A DNA stretch of 33,261 bases from Candidatus Zixiibacteriota bacterium. Its GTDB lineage: Bacteria > Zixibacteria > MSB-5A5 > GN15 > FEB-12. Under the pieces are notes generated by a model. The model was not told the DNA's origin. It did not search any database and worked only from the letters and a program-made list of their open reading frames with translations. Position numbers and translations under genes: made by a program. The stretch spans positions 2,172,526-2,205,786 of the forward strand of contig CP070756.1 of the NCBI GenBank assembly GCA_020348905.1, given 5' to 3'. Numbering within the stretch: position 1 is the first letter of the stretch; the number at the start of each line of letters is the position of its first letter. Below are positions 1-8,985 of this stretch, piece by piece.

Positions 1-15
1 AGGACGGATTCTGTC

Positions 16-489
16 TTACATTCGCCGCACCAGCTTCATGATCGTCCGCCACTCGTCGGCGGTCACCGGCTGAATCGATAACCGGCTGCCCTTCTGCGTG
101 ACCATCATGCTCTCAAGGCCCGGCGCAGCCTTCAAAGTCGAAAGGGGAATTATATCGGACAACTTTCTTGTAAGCTGAACATCAACCATGTACCAGCGGG
201 GGTCATCGGAGGTCGATTTGGGATCATAATACCGGCTTTCCGGATCAAGCGCCGTGGGATCGGGGTAGCCGTCGCGGACCACCTTACACACGCCCACTAT
301 CCCGGGAGGATTGGCGTTGGAATGATAGAAAAAAACCTCGTCACCTTTTTTGACTTCATCGCGAAGGAAATTCCGGGCCTGGTAATTGCGCACTCCCTCC
401 CATTCGGCGGTCTGGTCAGGCGCTTTGACCAGGTCATCGATAGAAAAACAGTCCGGCTCGTTCTTAAACAGCCAGTATCGTTTAGCCAT
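16..489 (-). CDS. EVE domain-containing protein
   Basis: This is a 157-residue protein made almost entirely of one EVE domain, the PUA-like fold also found in thymocyte nuclear protein 1 and thought to bind modified nucleic-acid bases. What is seen: the N-terminal block YWLFKNEPDCFSIDDL, then WEGVRNYQARNFLR, then KKGDEVFFYHSN, and the central VGVCKVV strand, all typical of the family and in the usual order. The length matches a complete family member. The ATG at 489 is preceded by a GAGGAG Shine-Dalgarno at about 9 bases, so the start is well supported. It diverges from the isoaspartate methyltransferase gene. No substrate can be deduced from the sequence alone. The family assignment is firm; the base-binding role is family knowledge. 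Confidence 0.9.
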   Translation of the reverse strand: MAKRYWLFKNEPDCFSIDDLVKAPDQTAEWEGVRNYQARNFLRDEVKKGDEVFFYHSNANPPGIVGVCKVVRDGYPDPTALDPESRYYDPKSTSDDPRWYMVDVQLTRKLSDIIPLSTLKAAPGLESMMVTQKGSRLSIQPVTADEWRTIMKLVRRM

Positions 490-593
490 GCCTGCGTTCT
501 CCTCGTAGGTCGGGTTCCGAGTCCAAACAATACCCTCGTGAGAAACCCGACAACCTCCTAGACCACATTCCGGCCGAACTGGTTCAGATTCTA

Positions 594-623
594 TTGGCGG
601 ACCGCCTGCCTACCGTCTATATT
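594..623 (+). promoter_or_regulatory. Candidate sigma70-type promoter for the isoaspartate methyltransferase gene
   Basis: TTGGCG at 594-599 and TATATT at 618-623 are separated by 18 bases. They lie about 35 bases upstream of the GTG start at 657 that has the best ribosome binding site. The match to consensus is partial, so this is an inference. It explains why the in-frame TTG at 594 should not be used as a start. Confidence 0.35.
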
Positions 624-656
624 ATGTCTACCGCTCGCAGTTCGGAGGTTAGAGAG

Positions 657-1328
657 GTGATTTTCAGAAACCGCAAAAAATCGAATGTCGACTATGCCTC
701 CAAACGGCTGAAGATGGTCGAGGTTCAGATTGCCCGCCGCAATGTCAGGGACAAAGCCGTGCTCGATGCCATGCGCACTGTCCCGCGTCACCTGTTTGTG
801 CCTGACAGCCTCCGCGACGAGGCTTACGACGACGGCCCACTCCCAATTGGATGCGAGCAGACCATTTCGCAGCCTTACGTGGTGGCCTCGATGACCGAAG
901 AACTGGAGCTTACTCATCACAGCCGGGTCTTGGAGATCGGTACCGGCAGCGGCTACCAGGCGGCAGTCATCGCCGAGATCGCCAGGGAAGTCTACACGAT
1001 CGAAATTGTCGCCAAGCTTCTCGATAGCGCCCGCGCGCTTTTCGAGCAGCTTCACTACCGCAACATTTACGCGAAACAGGGGGATGGTTCTCTCGGCTGG
1101 CCGGAGTACGCGCCTTACAACGGCGTCATCCTGACCGCTGCCGCACCGCATGTGCCGGAAGCTCTGATTGAGCAGTTGGCTCCCGATGGAATAGTGATTC
1201 TGCCGTTGCGGGGCTCGTATCCTGACAGCCAGGAACTGGTGAAGATTCGCAAGACTTCGAGTGGTCTGGAGAGAGAAACGCTTTACGCCGTCCGGTTCGT
1301 ACCCATGACCGGCGAAATTGAGGAATAG
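657..1328 (+). CDS. pcm: Protein-L-isoaspartate O-methyltransferase
   Basis: The enzyme uses S-adenosylmethionine to methylate L-isoaspartyl residues in damaged proteins, starting their repair; it acts in the cytosol. The 223-residue product shows the family landmarks: MRTVPRHLFVP near the N-terminus, the GCEQTISQPYVVASM substrate-side motif, SAM motif I (VLEIGTGSGYQAAV), and the post-I region around VYTIEIV. The motif ILTAAAPHVPEALIEQL then leads to the usual GGIVILPL-type strand, here DGIVILPLRG. The start was chosen at GTG 657, because GGAGG at 644-648 sits 8 bases upstream. The frame stays open back to a TTG at 594 and contains an ATG at 624, but neither has a ribosome binding site and the product would be longer than usual. 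It is convergent with the DUF819 gene, with 37 bases between the stops and no clear terminator. Confidence 0.95.
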   Translation: MIFRNRKKSNVDYASKRLKMVEVQIARRNVRDKAVLDAMRTVPRHLFVPDSLRDEAYDDGPLPIGCEQTISQPYVVASMTEELELTHHSRVLEIGTGSGYQAAVIAEIAREVYTIEIVAKLLDSARALFEQLHYRNIYAKQGDGSLGWPEYAPYNGVILTAAAPHVPEALIEQLAPDGIVILPLRGSYPDSQELVKIRKTSSGLERETLYAVRFVPMTGEIEE

Positions 1329-1365
1329 CCTACCTCGAATGGCTGCTGGTAATTGAGCTTCTTCC

Positions 1366-2550
1366 CTACATGATCAACTTACACAACCAACCGGTGAGAA
1401 TCGCCGCCGGAGTGCCGACAGCGTAGCCCAGCAGCGCCATCAGAATCGATACGGGCACAAGTGTCGGTTTATGATGCGCCGCTACAATCGGCGCCGAGGC
1501 CGCCCCGCCAATGTTAGCCGCCGATGAGATAGCCGCCGTGTGAACATCGACCTTGAAAATCCGCGCCGCGCCGACTAAGAAGAAGCCATGGATGAAAATC
1601 CATATATATCCGCCGAGCACGAACCAGAACACCGATGAACTTAGGTTCGACAGATCGGCTTTAGCGCCCATGCGAGCCACAAACAGATACACCAGGGCCA
1701 TAGCTACCGCGTGCGAGCCGGGGATACGGCTGGCCGGCGTGAACGACAGCCCAATACCGAATATGGTAACGATTAGAATCTTATAGGTATTGTATGTAAA
1801 CACCGGTTGGCTTTCAGGATAGGGCGGCACGAACCCTGCCAGCCACGATGCCAGCGCCGTCACCGCGAAGCCGAAGAAAGCCAGGTACAGAAAGTGACGC
1901 ATCGCCATCTTGCCCTTATCGGTGGTGAGTTCCTCGGCCGCCTTGTGCATCTTCTCCAGTCGATCTTTGGAGATACCGGTGAATTTGTTGAATTTGGAGG
2001 CGAAATTTTTCGAGGCCAGCATAATCGGCAGCCATATCAGATAGACGGCATTGTCGGTGATGACAGCATAGCCGAAATCGAGCGAGCTTTCGTCCAGTTC
2101 GAATGCCTTGGCCACACCGGCCATATTGCCCGTCCCACCGATCCAGCTTCCGGCCAGCGCCGCGAAACCTTTCCATGTTTCCGGTCCCAGGCCGTGCTTG
2201 ACGATAAACAGGGCTATCGGCGCCCCTATCACTACTCCCAGCGTCCCGACCAGCATCACGAAGACGCCCTTCCCCATCACCCGGACGGTGGCCAGGATGT
2301 CAACCTCGAGCAGCATAATGACCAGGAACATGGGCAGGATAGCATCGCCCATGAAATCATAAACCGGCGACTTAGCCGGAATGAAACCGGTATTGGAAAA
2401 GATAACGGGAATGACATAGATAAATATCAGTGGTGGCAGATAACTGAAGAATGTCCACTTGGTTTTGTTTTCCAGGTAAAAGAAAAACGAGGTAATCGCA
2501 GCCAGAACGGCCAGGATCCCTGCCGGTGATGATATGATGGCGTCGTGCAT
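1366..2550 (-). CDS. DUF819 family integral membrane protein (YjcL-like)
   Basis: This is a 394-residue polytopic membrane protein. About ten or more hydrophobic segments are visible, and the glycine-rich block AGSWIGGTGNMAGVAKA followed by ITDNAVYLIWLP is characteristic of DUF819/YjcL proteins. Their transport activity is presumed but the substrate is unknown. A second conserved block near the C-terminus reads SAANIGGAASAPIVAA. The two glycine-rich halves suggest an inverted-repeat transporter fold; this is inference. It is the last gene of a minus-strand run that starts with phosphofructokinase, 40 bases downstream of the LOG gene. The ATG at 2550 has only a weak ribosome binding site, so translation may depend on its operon neighbours. 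The family call is confident; any specific function would be a guess. Confidence 0.85.
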   Translation of the reverse strand: MHDAIISSPAGILAVLAAITSFFFYLENKTKWTFFSYLPPLIFIYVIPVIFSNTGFIPAKSPVYDFMGDAILPMFLVIMLLEVDILATVRVMGKGVFVMLVGTLGVVIGAPIALFIVKHGLGPETWKGFAALAGSWIGGTGNMAGVAKAFELDESSLDFGYAVITDNAVYLIWLPIMLASKNFASKFNKFTGISKDRLEKMHKAAEELTTDKGKMAMRHFLYLAFFGFAVTALASWLAGFVPPYPESQPVFTYNTYKILIVTIFGIGLSFTPASRIPGSHAVAMALVYLFVARMGAKADLSNLSSSVFWFVLGGYIWIFIHGFFLVGAARIFKVDVHTAAISSAANIGGAASAPIVAAHHKPTLVPVSILMALLGYAVGTPAAILTGWLCKLIM

Positions 2551-2590
2551 AGGTCCGGTTCTATATTCTAAGTTAGATTTCTTATCTCAG

Positions 2591-3478
2591 CTAAGACAGG
2601 TCAAGCTTATCGGGCTGTTTAACCTCGGCCGAATCGTGTGAGGCGTAGAAATACCTTATGAAGTCCCAGGCATCCTTGGCCGTATCGGCGTACACGAACA
2701 GGCCAAGATCTTCTTCGTCGATAGTGCCTTCTTCGACCAGGTAATCAAAGTCTATCAGGCTTCGCCAGTATTTCTCGCCAAAGAGGATAATCGGCAGAGG
2801 TTTGACTTTTTTCGTCTGCACCAGCGTCAGGGCCTCGAACAGTTCATCCATAGTGCCGTAACCGCCGGGGAACGCCACCAGGGCCTTTGCCCTCAGCATG
2901 AAATGCATCTTGCGGATGGCAAAGTAATGAAATTGCAGACACAGTTCCGGCGAGATGAAAGGGTTCGGTTCCTGTTCCATCGGCAGCGTGATATTGAGAC
3001 CAATCGATTTGGCACCGATCTCATACGCTCCCCGGTTGGCCGCCTCCATGATACCCGGCCCTCCGCCGGTCACGATAACCCAATTGTGATTGCCGGACAT
3101 CTGGCCTTCCTCTGATACCAGCCGCCCGAACTCGCGGGCTTGGTCATAATAACGAGATTTGGCCAGAACAGCCCTTGCCCGGCGCAGCTTGATTCTCAAT
3201 TCTCGGTCGCGGGGCTTCTGGGCCAGCCGTTTTTCGAACCGTCTCACCCCGGCATTGGCCGCACGTGGCTCCACGATACGCGTACCGCCAAAGACAACGA
3301 TGGTGGAAAGGATATTCTGCTCTTCGAACAGCATCTCGGGTTTCAATAGCTCCAACTGCAGGCGAACCGGTCGGCAGAAGTCTTCATCCATAAAGTCATT
3401 GTCGTAATAGGCGATCCTGTACGCGGCCGATTTCTTGAGTCGCTCAACCATCTTCTTCGGATCAAGGCGCTTTGGCAT
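2591..3478 (-). CDS. LOG family protein (TIGR00730-type Rossmann fold nucleotide hydrolase-like)
   Basis: This 295-residue protein carries the two LOG family signatures: the nucleotide-binding loop VTGGGPGIMEAANRGA (about residues 136-151) and PGGYGTMDE (about 204-212), including the conserved glutamate. Family members cleave nucleoside 5'-monophosphates at the N-glycosidic bond, and some release cytokinin bases; many bacterial members are still annotated as lysine decarboxylases, which is wrong. The protein has a basic N-terminal extension of roughly 120 residues before the core. This is longer than plant-type LOG enzymes but common in one bacterial subgroup. An AAAGGAAA stretch lies upstream of the ATG at 3478, at a rather long spacing. 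It lies 17 bases downstream of the metallo-beta-lactamase gene and is probably co-transcribed with it. The natural substrate cannot be read from the sequence. Confidence 0.85.
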   Translation of the reverse strand: MPKRLDPKKMVERLKKSAAYRIAYYDNDFMDEDFCRPVRLQLELLKPEMLFEEQNILSTIVVFGGTRIVEPRAANAGVRRFEKRLAQKPRDRELRIKLRRARAVLAKSRYYDQAREFGRLVSEEGQMSGNHNWVIVTGGGPGIMEAANRGAYEIGAKSIGLNITLPMEQEPNPFISPELCLQFHYFAIRKMHFMLRAKALVAFPGGYGTMDELFEALTLVQTKKVKPLPIILFGEKYWRSLIDFDYLVEEGTIDEEDLGLFVYADTAKDAWDFIRYFYASHDSAEVKQPDKLDLS

Positions 3479-3495
3479 ACAAATATATTTCCTTT

Positions 3496-4881
3496 CTACA
3501 ATTCGACAGTTTCATCAAGCGAGGGGATAAATGTATCCCATCGGCGCTCTTTACGAATCTGGCCGGCCATCGCCTCGGAGCGGGAAGCCTCCCCGTGGGT
3601 GACAAACACCCGCTTGGGGCTGTTCTGCCACGGCTCAAGCCAGTGCAGCAATTCGTACGAATCGGCATGGCCGGAAAGACCCATCAGCTTCACCGCTCGG
3701 GCTTTCACTTCCACCGGCATCTTATGTATATACACGGAGCCGGCGCCATCAACTATTTTTCTACCCAGGGTGCCCTCGGCCATAAATCCCACCAGAAGCA
3801 GAGTGGTCCTGGGATCCGGCAGCCGGTTTATCAGGTGGTGGAGAATTCGCCCGCCCGTCATCATGCCGCTGGCCGACATTATAATGGCCGGGCCTTTCAG
3901 TTTGTTCAGTCTTTTTGAGGACTTCCTTTTTCGGTGAAGCTTCACGTTTTTCCCGTAAAAGACATTCTTACCGCGTCTGAGTTGATCACAGTGGATTGAA
4001 TGATAAGACGGAAAGCGCCGGTAAATGTCAGTGACTCTAACCGCCATGGGCGAGTCGATATGGATTGGCACGCTGGGAATCCTCTTTTGCGTGATCAGCA
4101 CATTAATAATGTAGGTAATTTGCTGAGTCCGACCCACCGCAAAGGCAGGAATCACCAGCACGCTTTTCCGCTTTTGAATATCGTCCATCACCCTGGCCAT
4201 TTCAAAGAAAATATCCTGAGGCTCGTGGACCTCTCCCCCGTAGGTTGACTCACACACAAGGTAATCGGTTTCCGGCGGGCGGCCGGGGTCAACCACCAGC
4301 GGCGTAGAATAGCGGCCAACATCGCCGGAAAACAGGATCGAAGTTTTCCTTGAACCATCGTTGAGTTTCATCTCGACACTGCCCGCCCCGAGTATATGAC
4401 CGGCGGCATGGTATCGAAACTTCACGTCATCACCCAGCTTCTTCCAGCGATTGAATATTACCGGGGTGAACTGGCCGAAGGTTTTTCTGGCATCGTCGAC
4501 AGTGAATAGCGGTAGCGCCCTGGCGTGGCTGGTGGCTTTTTTTCGATTGCGGTAGTCGGCATCCTCTTGCTGAATATGGGCCGCATCCAGAAGAAGAATC
4601 TTCGCCATCTCGATACTCGGTGCGGTCGCGTATATTTTTCCTGAGAATCCGGCCTGTACCAGCCTGGGAAGGTAGCCAATGTGGTCGACATGGGCGTGGG
4701 TCAGAACGACCGCGTCGAGGTCGGAAGGGTCAAACGGCGGCGGCGTCCAATTTTTCTGCCGAAGCCACTTTGGCCCCTGGAACATGCCGCAGTCGATAAG
4801 GATCTTCCTGCTATTGACGGTGAGTAGAGTTTTTGAACCGGTGACAGTTCCGGCGGCTCCGTGAAACGATAGTGTAATCAA
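3496..4881 (-). CDS. Metallo-beta-lactamase fold, beta-CASP domain ribonuclease-like protein
   Basis: This 461-residue protein opens with the metallo-beta-lactamase strand set (FHGAAGTVTGSKTLL, then ILIDCGMFQG). The zinc signature HAHVDHIGYLP follows, with the HxHxDH residues at 62-67. Later ligand motifs are GHILGAGSVEM, FSGDVGR and GLSGHADS. The inserted beta-CASP region and the C-terminal motif SASGMMTGGRILHHL place it with the RNA-processing (CPSF73-like, RNase J relative) exonuclease/endonuclease group rather than with beta-lactamases. All metal-binding motifs appear intact, so activity is likely. Length is normal for the family. The start is a TTG at 4881 that gives exactly the usual family N-terminus; no ATG alternative is present. 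It sits between phosphofructokinase (46-base gap) and the LOG gene (17-base gap) in the same probable operon. Confidence 0.88.
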   Translation of the reverse strand: MITLSFHGAAGTVTGSKTLLTVNSRKILIDCGMFQGPKWLRQKNWTPPPFDPSDLDAVVLTHAHVDHIGYLPRLVQAGFSGKIYATAPSIEMAKILLLDAAHIQQEDADYRNRKKATSHARALPLFTVDDARKTFGQFTPVIFNRWKKLGDDVKFRYHAAGHILGAGSVEMKLNDGSRKTSILFSGDVGRYSTPLVVDPGRPPETDYLVCESTYGGEVHEPQDIFFEMARVMDDIQKRKSVLVIPAFAVGRTQQITYIINVLITQKRIPSVPIHIDSPMAVRVTDIYRRFPSYHSIHCDQLRRGKNVFYGKNVKLHRKRKSSKRLNKLKGPAIIMSASGMMTGGRILHHLINRLPDPRTTLLLVGFMAEGTLGRKIVDGAGSVYIHKMPVEVKARAVKLMGLSGHADSYELLHWLEPWQNSPKRVFVTHGEASRSEAMAGQIRKERRWDTFIPSLDETVEL

Positions 4882-4927
4882 CTCTTTTTATCCAGCGATA
4901 CGCGATGACAGCCTGATTCGGGGCCGC

Positions 4928-6079
4928 TCAGCTACTTTGCCTTTCCTCCTGCTCGGCATAGAAATCGGCAAACGGTACGTCGGAGGGGTTGCCCAGGCAG
5001 AGGCCAAGCGATAACGCCGTGTGAATCATTTCGTGATCGACCGTTACCAGCCTCAGTTTGCCGGCCACTTCATCAAGGGCCGCTGAATCCATCTGTCCGT
5101 GTCTGAGCACCACCAGCCTTCCATACTCTCCCCGGTCGGCCATGTGAACAGCCGCCACACCAAACCGCGTGGCAAGAATACGGTCAAAGGCGGTCGGTGA
5201 GCCGCCGCGCAACAAATGTCCCAGGATGGTCACCCGGCATTCGATATTCGTGAGTCCTTCTATTTGCGACGCAACCTGATGAGAGACGCCTCCCAGCCGG
5301 ATGGCATCGGGAGATGTTTTGACTTTTCGGGCTACTACCATTTCACCACCGAGCGGTTTAGCTCCCTCGCCAACAACTACGATGGAGAAAGTTTTTCCCT
5401 GCGCATTGCGAGTTCGCACGGCGTCGCAAACGCCCTCGATATCGTAGGGGAACTCCGGCATTAGAATTATATCGCCGCCGCCGGCCAATCCCGAATACAG
5501 GGCCAGCCAGCCGGCGTAACGTCCCATTACCTCCACTATCATAACCCGGTGGTGAGACTGGGCAGTGGTGTGAATCTTGTCAATCGCTTCGGTAGCTGTG
5601 ACGACGGCCGAGTCGAATCCAAAAGTAACATCGGTGCCGACCAGGTCGTTGTCGATCGTCTTGGGAACACCAACAATTGGCAGGCCCTTCCTGGCCATCG
5701 CCGCCGAGGCTGCCATGGTGCCGTCGCCGCCAATGGCAATCAGCACATCCAGGCCCAGGGATTCAAAATTGCGAACCGCCTGTGTAGAGCGATCCAGGTA
5801 GACATAATCGTCATTTTGAAGCACCGGATATTTGAACGGGTCGGCGCGGTTCGAGGTGCCCAGGATGGTACCTCCCCGGGCCAAAATCCCGGATACGTTG
5901 CGGGAATCGATTTCCAGGAAGCGGTTTTCAATCAAACCCTCGTAACCGTCTTTGAAGCCAATGACTTCAACCCCAAAATCGTTCTGGGCGGTTTTGACGA
6001 TGGCGCGCAGGACAGCATTCAGACCCGGGCAATCGCCACCCCCGGTCAGTACCCCGATTCTCTTTCTCAGCTTTTTCAT
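4928..6079 (-). CDS. pfkA: 6-phosphofructokinase, ATP-type by signature residues
   Basis: The enzyme phosphorylates fructose 6-phosphate to fructose 1,6-bisphosphate in the cytosol, the committed step of glycolysis. Seen here (numbered from the ATG at 6079): TGGGDCPGLNAV at 12-23, GGDGT at 117-121, PKTIDND at 139-145, VEVMGRYAG near 182-190 and a later LRGGSPTAFDR motif. Known from the family: glycine after GGD goes with ATP use, while aspartate there goes with pyrophosphate use. This protein therefore combines the ATP-type GGDG with the lysine-type PKTIDND, the combination seen in some group III ATP enzymes. A TTG three codons upstream (6088) is an alternative start; ATG is preferred, although neither has a clear ribosome binding site. 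It is the first gene of the minus-strand operon and diverges from alpha-glucan phosphorylase. Confidence 0.92.
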   Translation of the reverse strand: MKKLRKRIGVLTGGGDCPGLNAVLRAIVKTAQNDFGVEVIGFKDGYEGLIENRFLEIDSRNVSGILARGGTILGTSNRADPFKYPVLQNDDYVYLDRSTQAVRNFESLGLDVLIAIGGDGTMAASAAMARKGLPIVGVPKTIDNDLVGTDVTFGFDSAVVTATEAIDKIHTTAQSHHRVMIVEVMGRYAGWLALYSGLAGGGDIILMPEFPYDIEGVCDAVRTRNAQGKTFSIVVVGEGAKPLGGEMVVARKVKTSPDAIRLGGVSHQVASQIEGLTNIECRVTILGHLLRGGSPTAFDRILATRFGVAAVHMADRGEYGRLVVLRHGQMDSAALDEVAGKLRLVTVDHEMIHTALSLGLCLGNPSDVPFADFYAEQEERQSS

Positions 6080-6236
6080 GAGGGCCAATTTAGTTATTGG
6101 AACCGCTTAAAAAAAGAAAAAAAGAACACCGCCGGGCAATTTTGGAGCCATCCGGTCGCTTTTGACCAATAAATTCGCAAACCAGAACGCCAGTGAGGTT
6201 GTTATGAAAATGTGTACCGAAAGGGCAATAAAATAA

Positions 6237-6266
6237 TTGTTGATTTAGGCGATAAATAGATATAAG
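6237..6266 (+). promoter_or_regulatory. Candidate promoter for the alpha-glucan phosphorylase gene
   Basis: The 226 bases between the divergent phosphofructokinase and phosphorylase starts are AT-rich toward the phosphorylase side. TTGTTG at 6237-6242 and TATAAG at 6261-6266 are 18 bases apart, and TATAAG lies about 40 bases before the ATG at 6306. The -35 match is poor, so this is a weak call. No convincing match was found for the opposite direction. Confidence 0.3.
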
Positions 6267-6305
6267 AAATAGCCATCGCCGAGAAATCCAAAACCGTAGG
6301 CGCCA

Positions 6306-8858
6306 ATGCGAGTTAAACAGTTTTTAGTCCTGCCCAGACTTCCGGAACGAATTGCCCCGTTACAGGAGATGGCACAGAACCTGTGGTATTCCTGGAACTG
6401 GGAGATAGTCAAACTCTTCATCCGGCTGGATCCGGAGATCTGGGAAGAATGTTCGCAGAATCCGGTTGAAATGCTCTCGCGTTTGCCTCAACAGAGGCTC
6501 GAGCAGGCCGCCGAAGACGAGGGATTTCTGGCCAGCCTCGACCGTATTTATGATAAGTTCAAGCGCTACCTGTCTTCGACCAAGTGGTTTGCCGAAAACT
6601 ACCCGGACATTAATCCCGGTTCAGTAGCCTATTTCTCTCTCGAATATGGTCTCGATACCGGGCTGCCGGTGTACTCCGGCGGTCTGGGCGTCCTGTCGGG
6701 AGATAGCCTCAAGTCAGCTTCAGATCTCGGCCTCCCCGTTGTGGCGGTCGGGTTGCTGTATCGCTACGGATATTTCAGGCAGTTTCTCTCCTCCGACGGC
6801 TGGCAACAGGAAAAGTATGAAGAAAACGACTGGTATCATATGCCCGTTGAACCGGTGAAAACCGAGAACGACCAACCTCTGAAAGTGTCGATTCAACTCG
6901 ATGGGACGCCGGTAAGAATTCAGATCTGGAAAGTCAATGTCGGCGTCACCCCACTGTACCTTCTGGACACCAACATTCCCGAGAATTCATCGAAGTGTCG
7001 TGAGATTACATCCGTCCTGTATGGCGGTGACAAGGACATGCGCATCAGGCAGGAAATCGTCCTGGGTATGGGTGGTGTCAAAGCCCTGCGAGCACTGAAT
7101 ATCCAACCGGCCATATATCACATGAACGAAGGTCACGCCTGGTTTCTGACCCTGGAGCGCATCCGCTTTCTGATGCAGGAGAAACATCTGTCCTTTGAGG
7201 AAGCCTCGCAGTACATATGGTCAACGACCGTGTTCACGACCCATACCCCGGTGCCGGCCGGCAACGAGAAATTCGACCCGGTCCTGATTCATCGCTACCT
7301 GGGTCGCTTCGTATCAGATCTCGGTGTCAGCTGGAAGGATTTCCTGTCCATCGGCAGGGTAATCCCCACCGACGAGACGGAACCATTCTGTATGACCGTA
7401 GCCGCCTTGAAATATTCAGCCTTTGCCAACGGGGTATCTAAGCTTCACGGCAGTATTTCGCGGGAAATGTGGCACAATATTTGGCCGGAAGTGCCAAAGG
7501 AGGAAGTGCCCATTACGTCCATTACGAACGGCGTACACAGCTTTTCCTGGATCTCGCACGACATGAAGGAATTGTACGAATCATATTTCGGCCTTCGCTA
7601 CCAGGAGAGACCGGGGGAACTCGATGTATGGCGCGAAGCCCGGAAGATTCCCGATGCCGAGCTCTGGCGAATTCACAACCGACGCCGCGAGCGCCTGGTA
7701 TTTTTTGCCCGAAAGCAGCTCAAACGACAACTGGCCCGTCGGGGCGGCTCCCAGTTGGAAATCCAGCGAGCCGACCAGCTTCTGGATCCGCAGATACTGA
7801 CGATAGGATTTGCGCGGCGTTTCTCCACCTACAAGCGCGGCACCCTCATATTCAGCGACCTGGACCGTCTTGACCAGATTGTCAATAACGAAAAGCATCC
7901 GGTCCAGATACTGGTGTCCGGCAAGGCTCATCCACTTGATAATCCAGGTAAGGAGATTATCAAAACCATCGTCACCTGCGCCTCGGAAGAACGGTTCCGC
8001 AACCGCGTTATCTTCCTTGAGGATTACGATATCAATGTGGCCCGATACCTGGTGCAGGGAGCCGATGTCTGGCTCAACAATCCACGCCGCCCGCAGGAGG
8101 CATCCGGAACATCGGGTATGAAGGCCGCTATGAATGGCGCCCTGCACATTTCGATCCTCGACGGCTGGTGGGTTGAGGGATACAGCGATGAAACCGGTTT
8201 CAAGATCGGAAACGGTGAGGAATACGACAACGTCGAGACCCAGGATCGCCTTGAATCGGAGCTTCTGTACACCACCCTGGAAAGGGAGGTAATTCCTCTC
8301 TTCTACGAACGAAATGAGATAGGCCTGCCCTCGAAATGGATCGCCAAAATGAAGGCAGCCATTCATATGGCAGGCGAGCGTTTCTCTACACACCGAATGG
8401 CTATGGATTACACCAACAGGTTCTATCTGCCGGCTATCCAGGCGGCCCACAGGCTGAGTGAAGATGACCACCGACTTACGCGTGAAGTATCGGGCTGGGT
8501 GAGCCGGATGAGCTCCAGCTGGGAGAAAATAACCATTAAAGATGTGGAGATACCTGAAGTCGGCGGCACCCTCTTTGTGGGTCAGAAATTCCCGATTAAG
8601 ATCGACGTCGTGTTGGGCGAGATAAAGCCCGATGACGTGGCCGTAGAAATAGTCTCCGGTCGACTCAATTCACAAGAGCAGATACTGGATTACCAGCCGG
8701 CTCGCGCCAGCTTGATCGGCGGCGATAATGGTATATACACATTCTCAGGTGAAGTCACGTGTACCGAGTCGGGCCGCTTTGGAATTACCGCTCGCATTAT
8801 CCCGAAAAACGAGCATCTGCCCCATACAATTAAGCCCAAAATGATAAGCTGGTGGTAA
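6306..8858 (+). CDS. glgP: Alpha-glucan (glycogen/maltodextrin) phosphorylase, GT35
   Basis: This enzyme releases glucose 1-phosphate from alpha-1,4-glucans using orthophosphate and pyridoxal phosphate. The 850-residue protein belongs to the TIGR02094-type phosphorylases. It begins with the ~100-residue DUF3417-type region (NLWYSWN near 25-31), then has VAYFSLEYGL, GLGVLSGDSLKSASDLGLP, the HMNEGHAWF motif, TTVFTTHTPVPAGNEKFD, and FARRFSTYKR. The pyridoxal-phosphate lysine lies in EASGTSGMKAAMNGALH and is about residue 606. No key motif is missing. A C-terminal ~120-residue beta-rich tail follows the catalytic core. The ATG at 6306 has only a minimal AGG five bases upstream. Divergent pairing with phosphofructokinase suggests a shared control region linking glycogen use to glycolysis; that link is inferred from gene order only. 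Confidence 0.93.
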   Translation: MRVKQFLVLPRLPERIAPLQEMAQNLWYSWNWEIVKLFIRLDPEIWEECSQNPVEMLSRLPQQRLEQAAEDEGFLASLDRIYDKFKRYLSSTKWFAENYPDINPGSVAYFSLEYGLDTGLPVYSGGLGVLSGDSLKSASDLGLPVVAVGLLYRYGYFRQFLSSDGWQQEKYEENDWYHMPVEPVKTENDQPLKVSIQLDGTPVRIQIWKVNVGVTPLYLLDTNIPENSSKCREITSVLYGGDKDMRIRQEIVLGMGGVKALRALNIQPAIYHMNEGHAWFLTLERIRFLMQEKHLSFEEASQYIWSTTVFTTHTPVPAGNEKFDPVLIHRYLGRFVSDLGVSWKDFLSIGRVIPTDETEPFCMTVAALKYSAFANGVSKLHGSISREMWHNIWPEVPKEEVPITSITNGVHSFSWISHDMKELYESYFGLRYQERPGELDVWREARKIPDAELWRIHNRRRERLVFFARKQLKRQLARRGGSQLEIQRADQLLDPQILTIGFARRFSTYKRGTLIFSDLDRLDQIVNNEKHPVQILVSGKAHPLDNPGKEIIKTIVTCASEERFRNRVIFLEDYDINVARYLVQGADVWLNNPRRPQEASGTSGMKAAMNGALHISILDGWWVEGYSDETGFKIGNGEEYDNVETQDRLESELLYTTLEREVIPLFYERNEIGLPSKWIAKMKAAIHMAGERFSTHRMAMDYTNRFYLPAIQAAHRLSEDDHRLTREVSGWVSRMSSSWEKITIKDVEIPEVGGTLFVGQKFPIKIDVVLGEIKPDDVAVEIVSGRLNSQEQILDYQPARASLIGGDNGIYTFSGEVTCTESGRFGITARIIPKNEHLPHTIKPKMISWW

Positions 8859-8910
8859 AGACCAGCCGCTCAGACCTCCTGAACCGCCTCAAACTTCCTT
8901 CCACTAATGC

Positions 8911-8937
8911 TTGACAAATCCGCGTGCCCGCTATAAT
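8911..8937 (+). promoter_or_regulatory. Candidate sigma70 promoter for the M16 peptidase pair
   Basis: A perfect TTGACA (8911-8916) and a perfect TATAAT (8932-8937) are 15 bases apart, shorter than the preferred 17. They lie about 50 bases before the ATG at 8986. The TTG of the -35 box is in frame with the peptidase and would mimic a start codon. The hexamer matches are directly visible; activity is inferred, and the short spacer could make it weak or regulated. Confidence 0.5.
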
Positions 8938-8985
8938 TATTGGTTTTCGCAAACCCAATTTCAAAAACATAATCTGGAGGAACTG

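Noticed and set aside
1807-2529. A 240-codon plus-strand frame inside the DUF819 gene, and a 296-codon minus frame inside the phosphorylase gene (7581-8471)
   Set aside because: Both overlap clear genes on the opposite strand and show no domain or signal; they are shadows.
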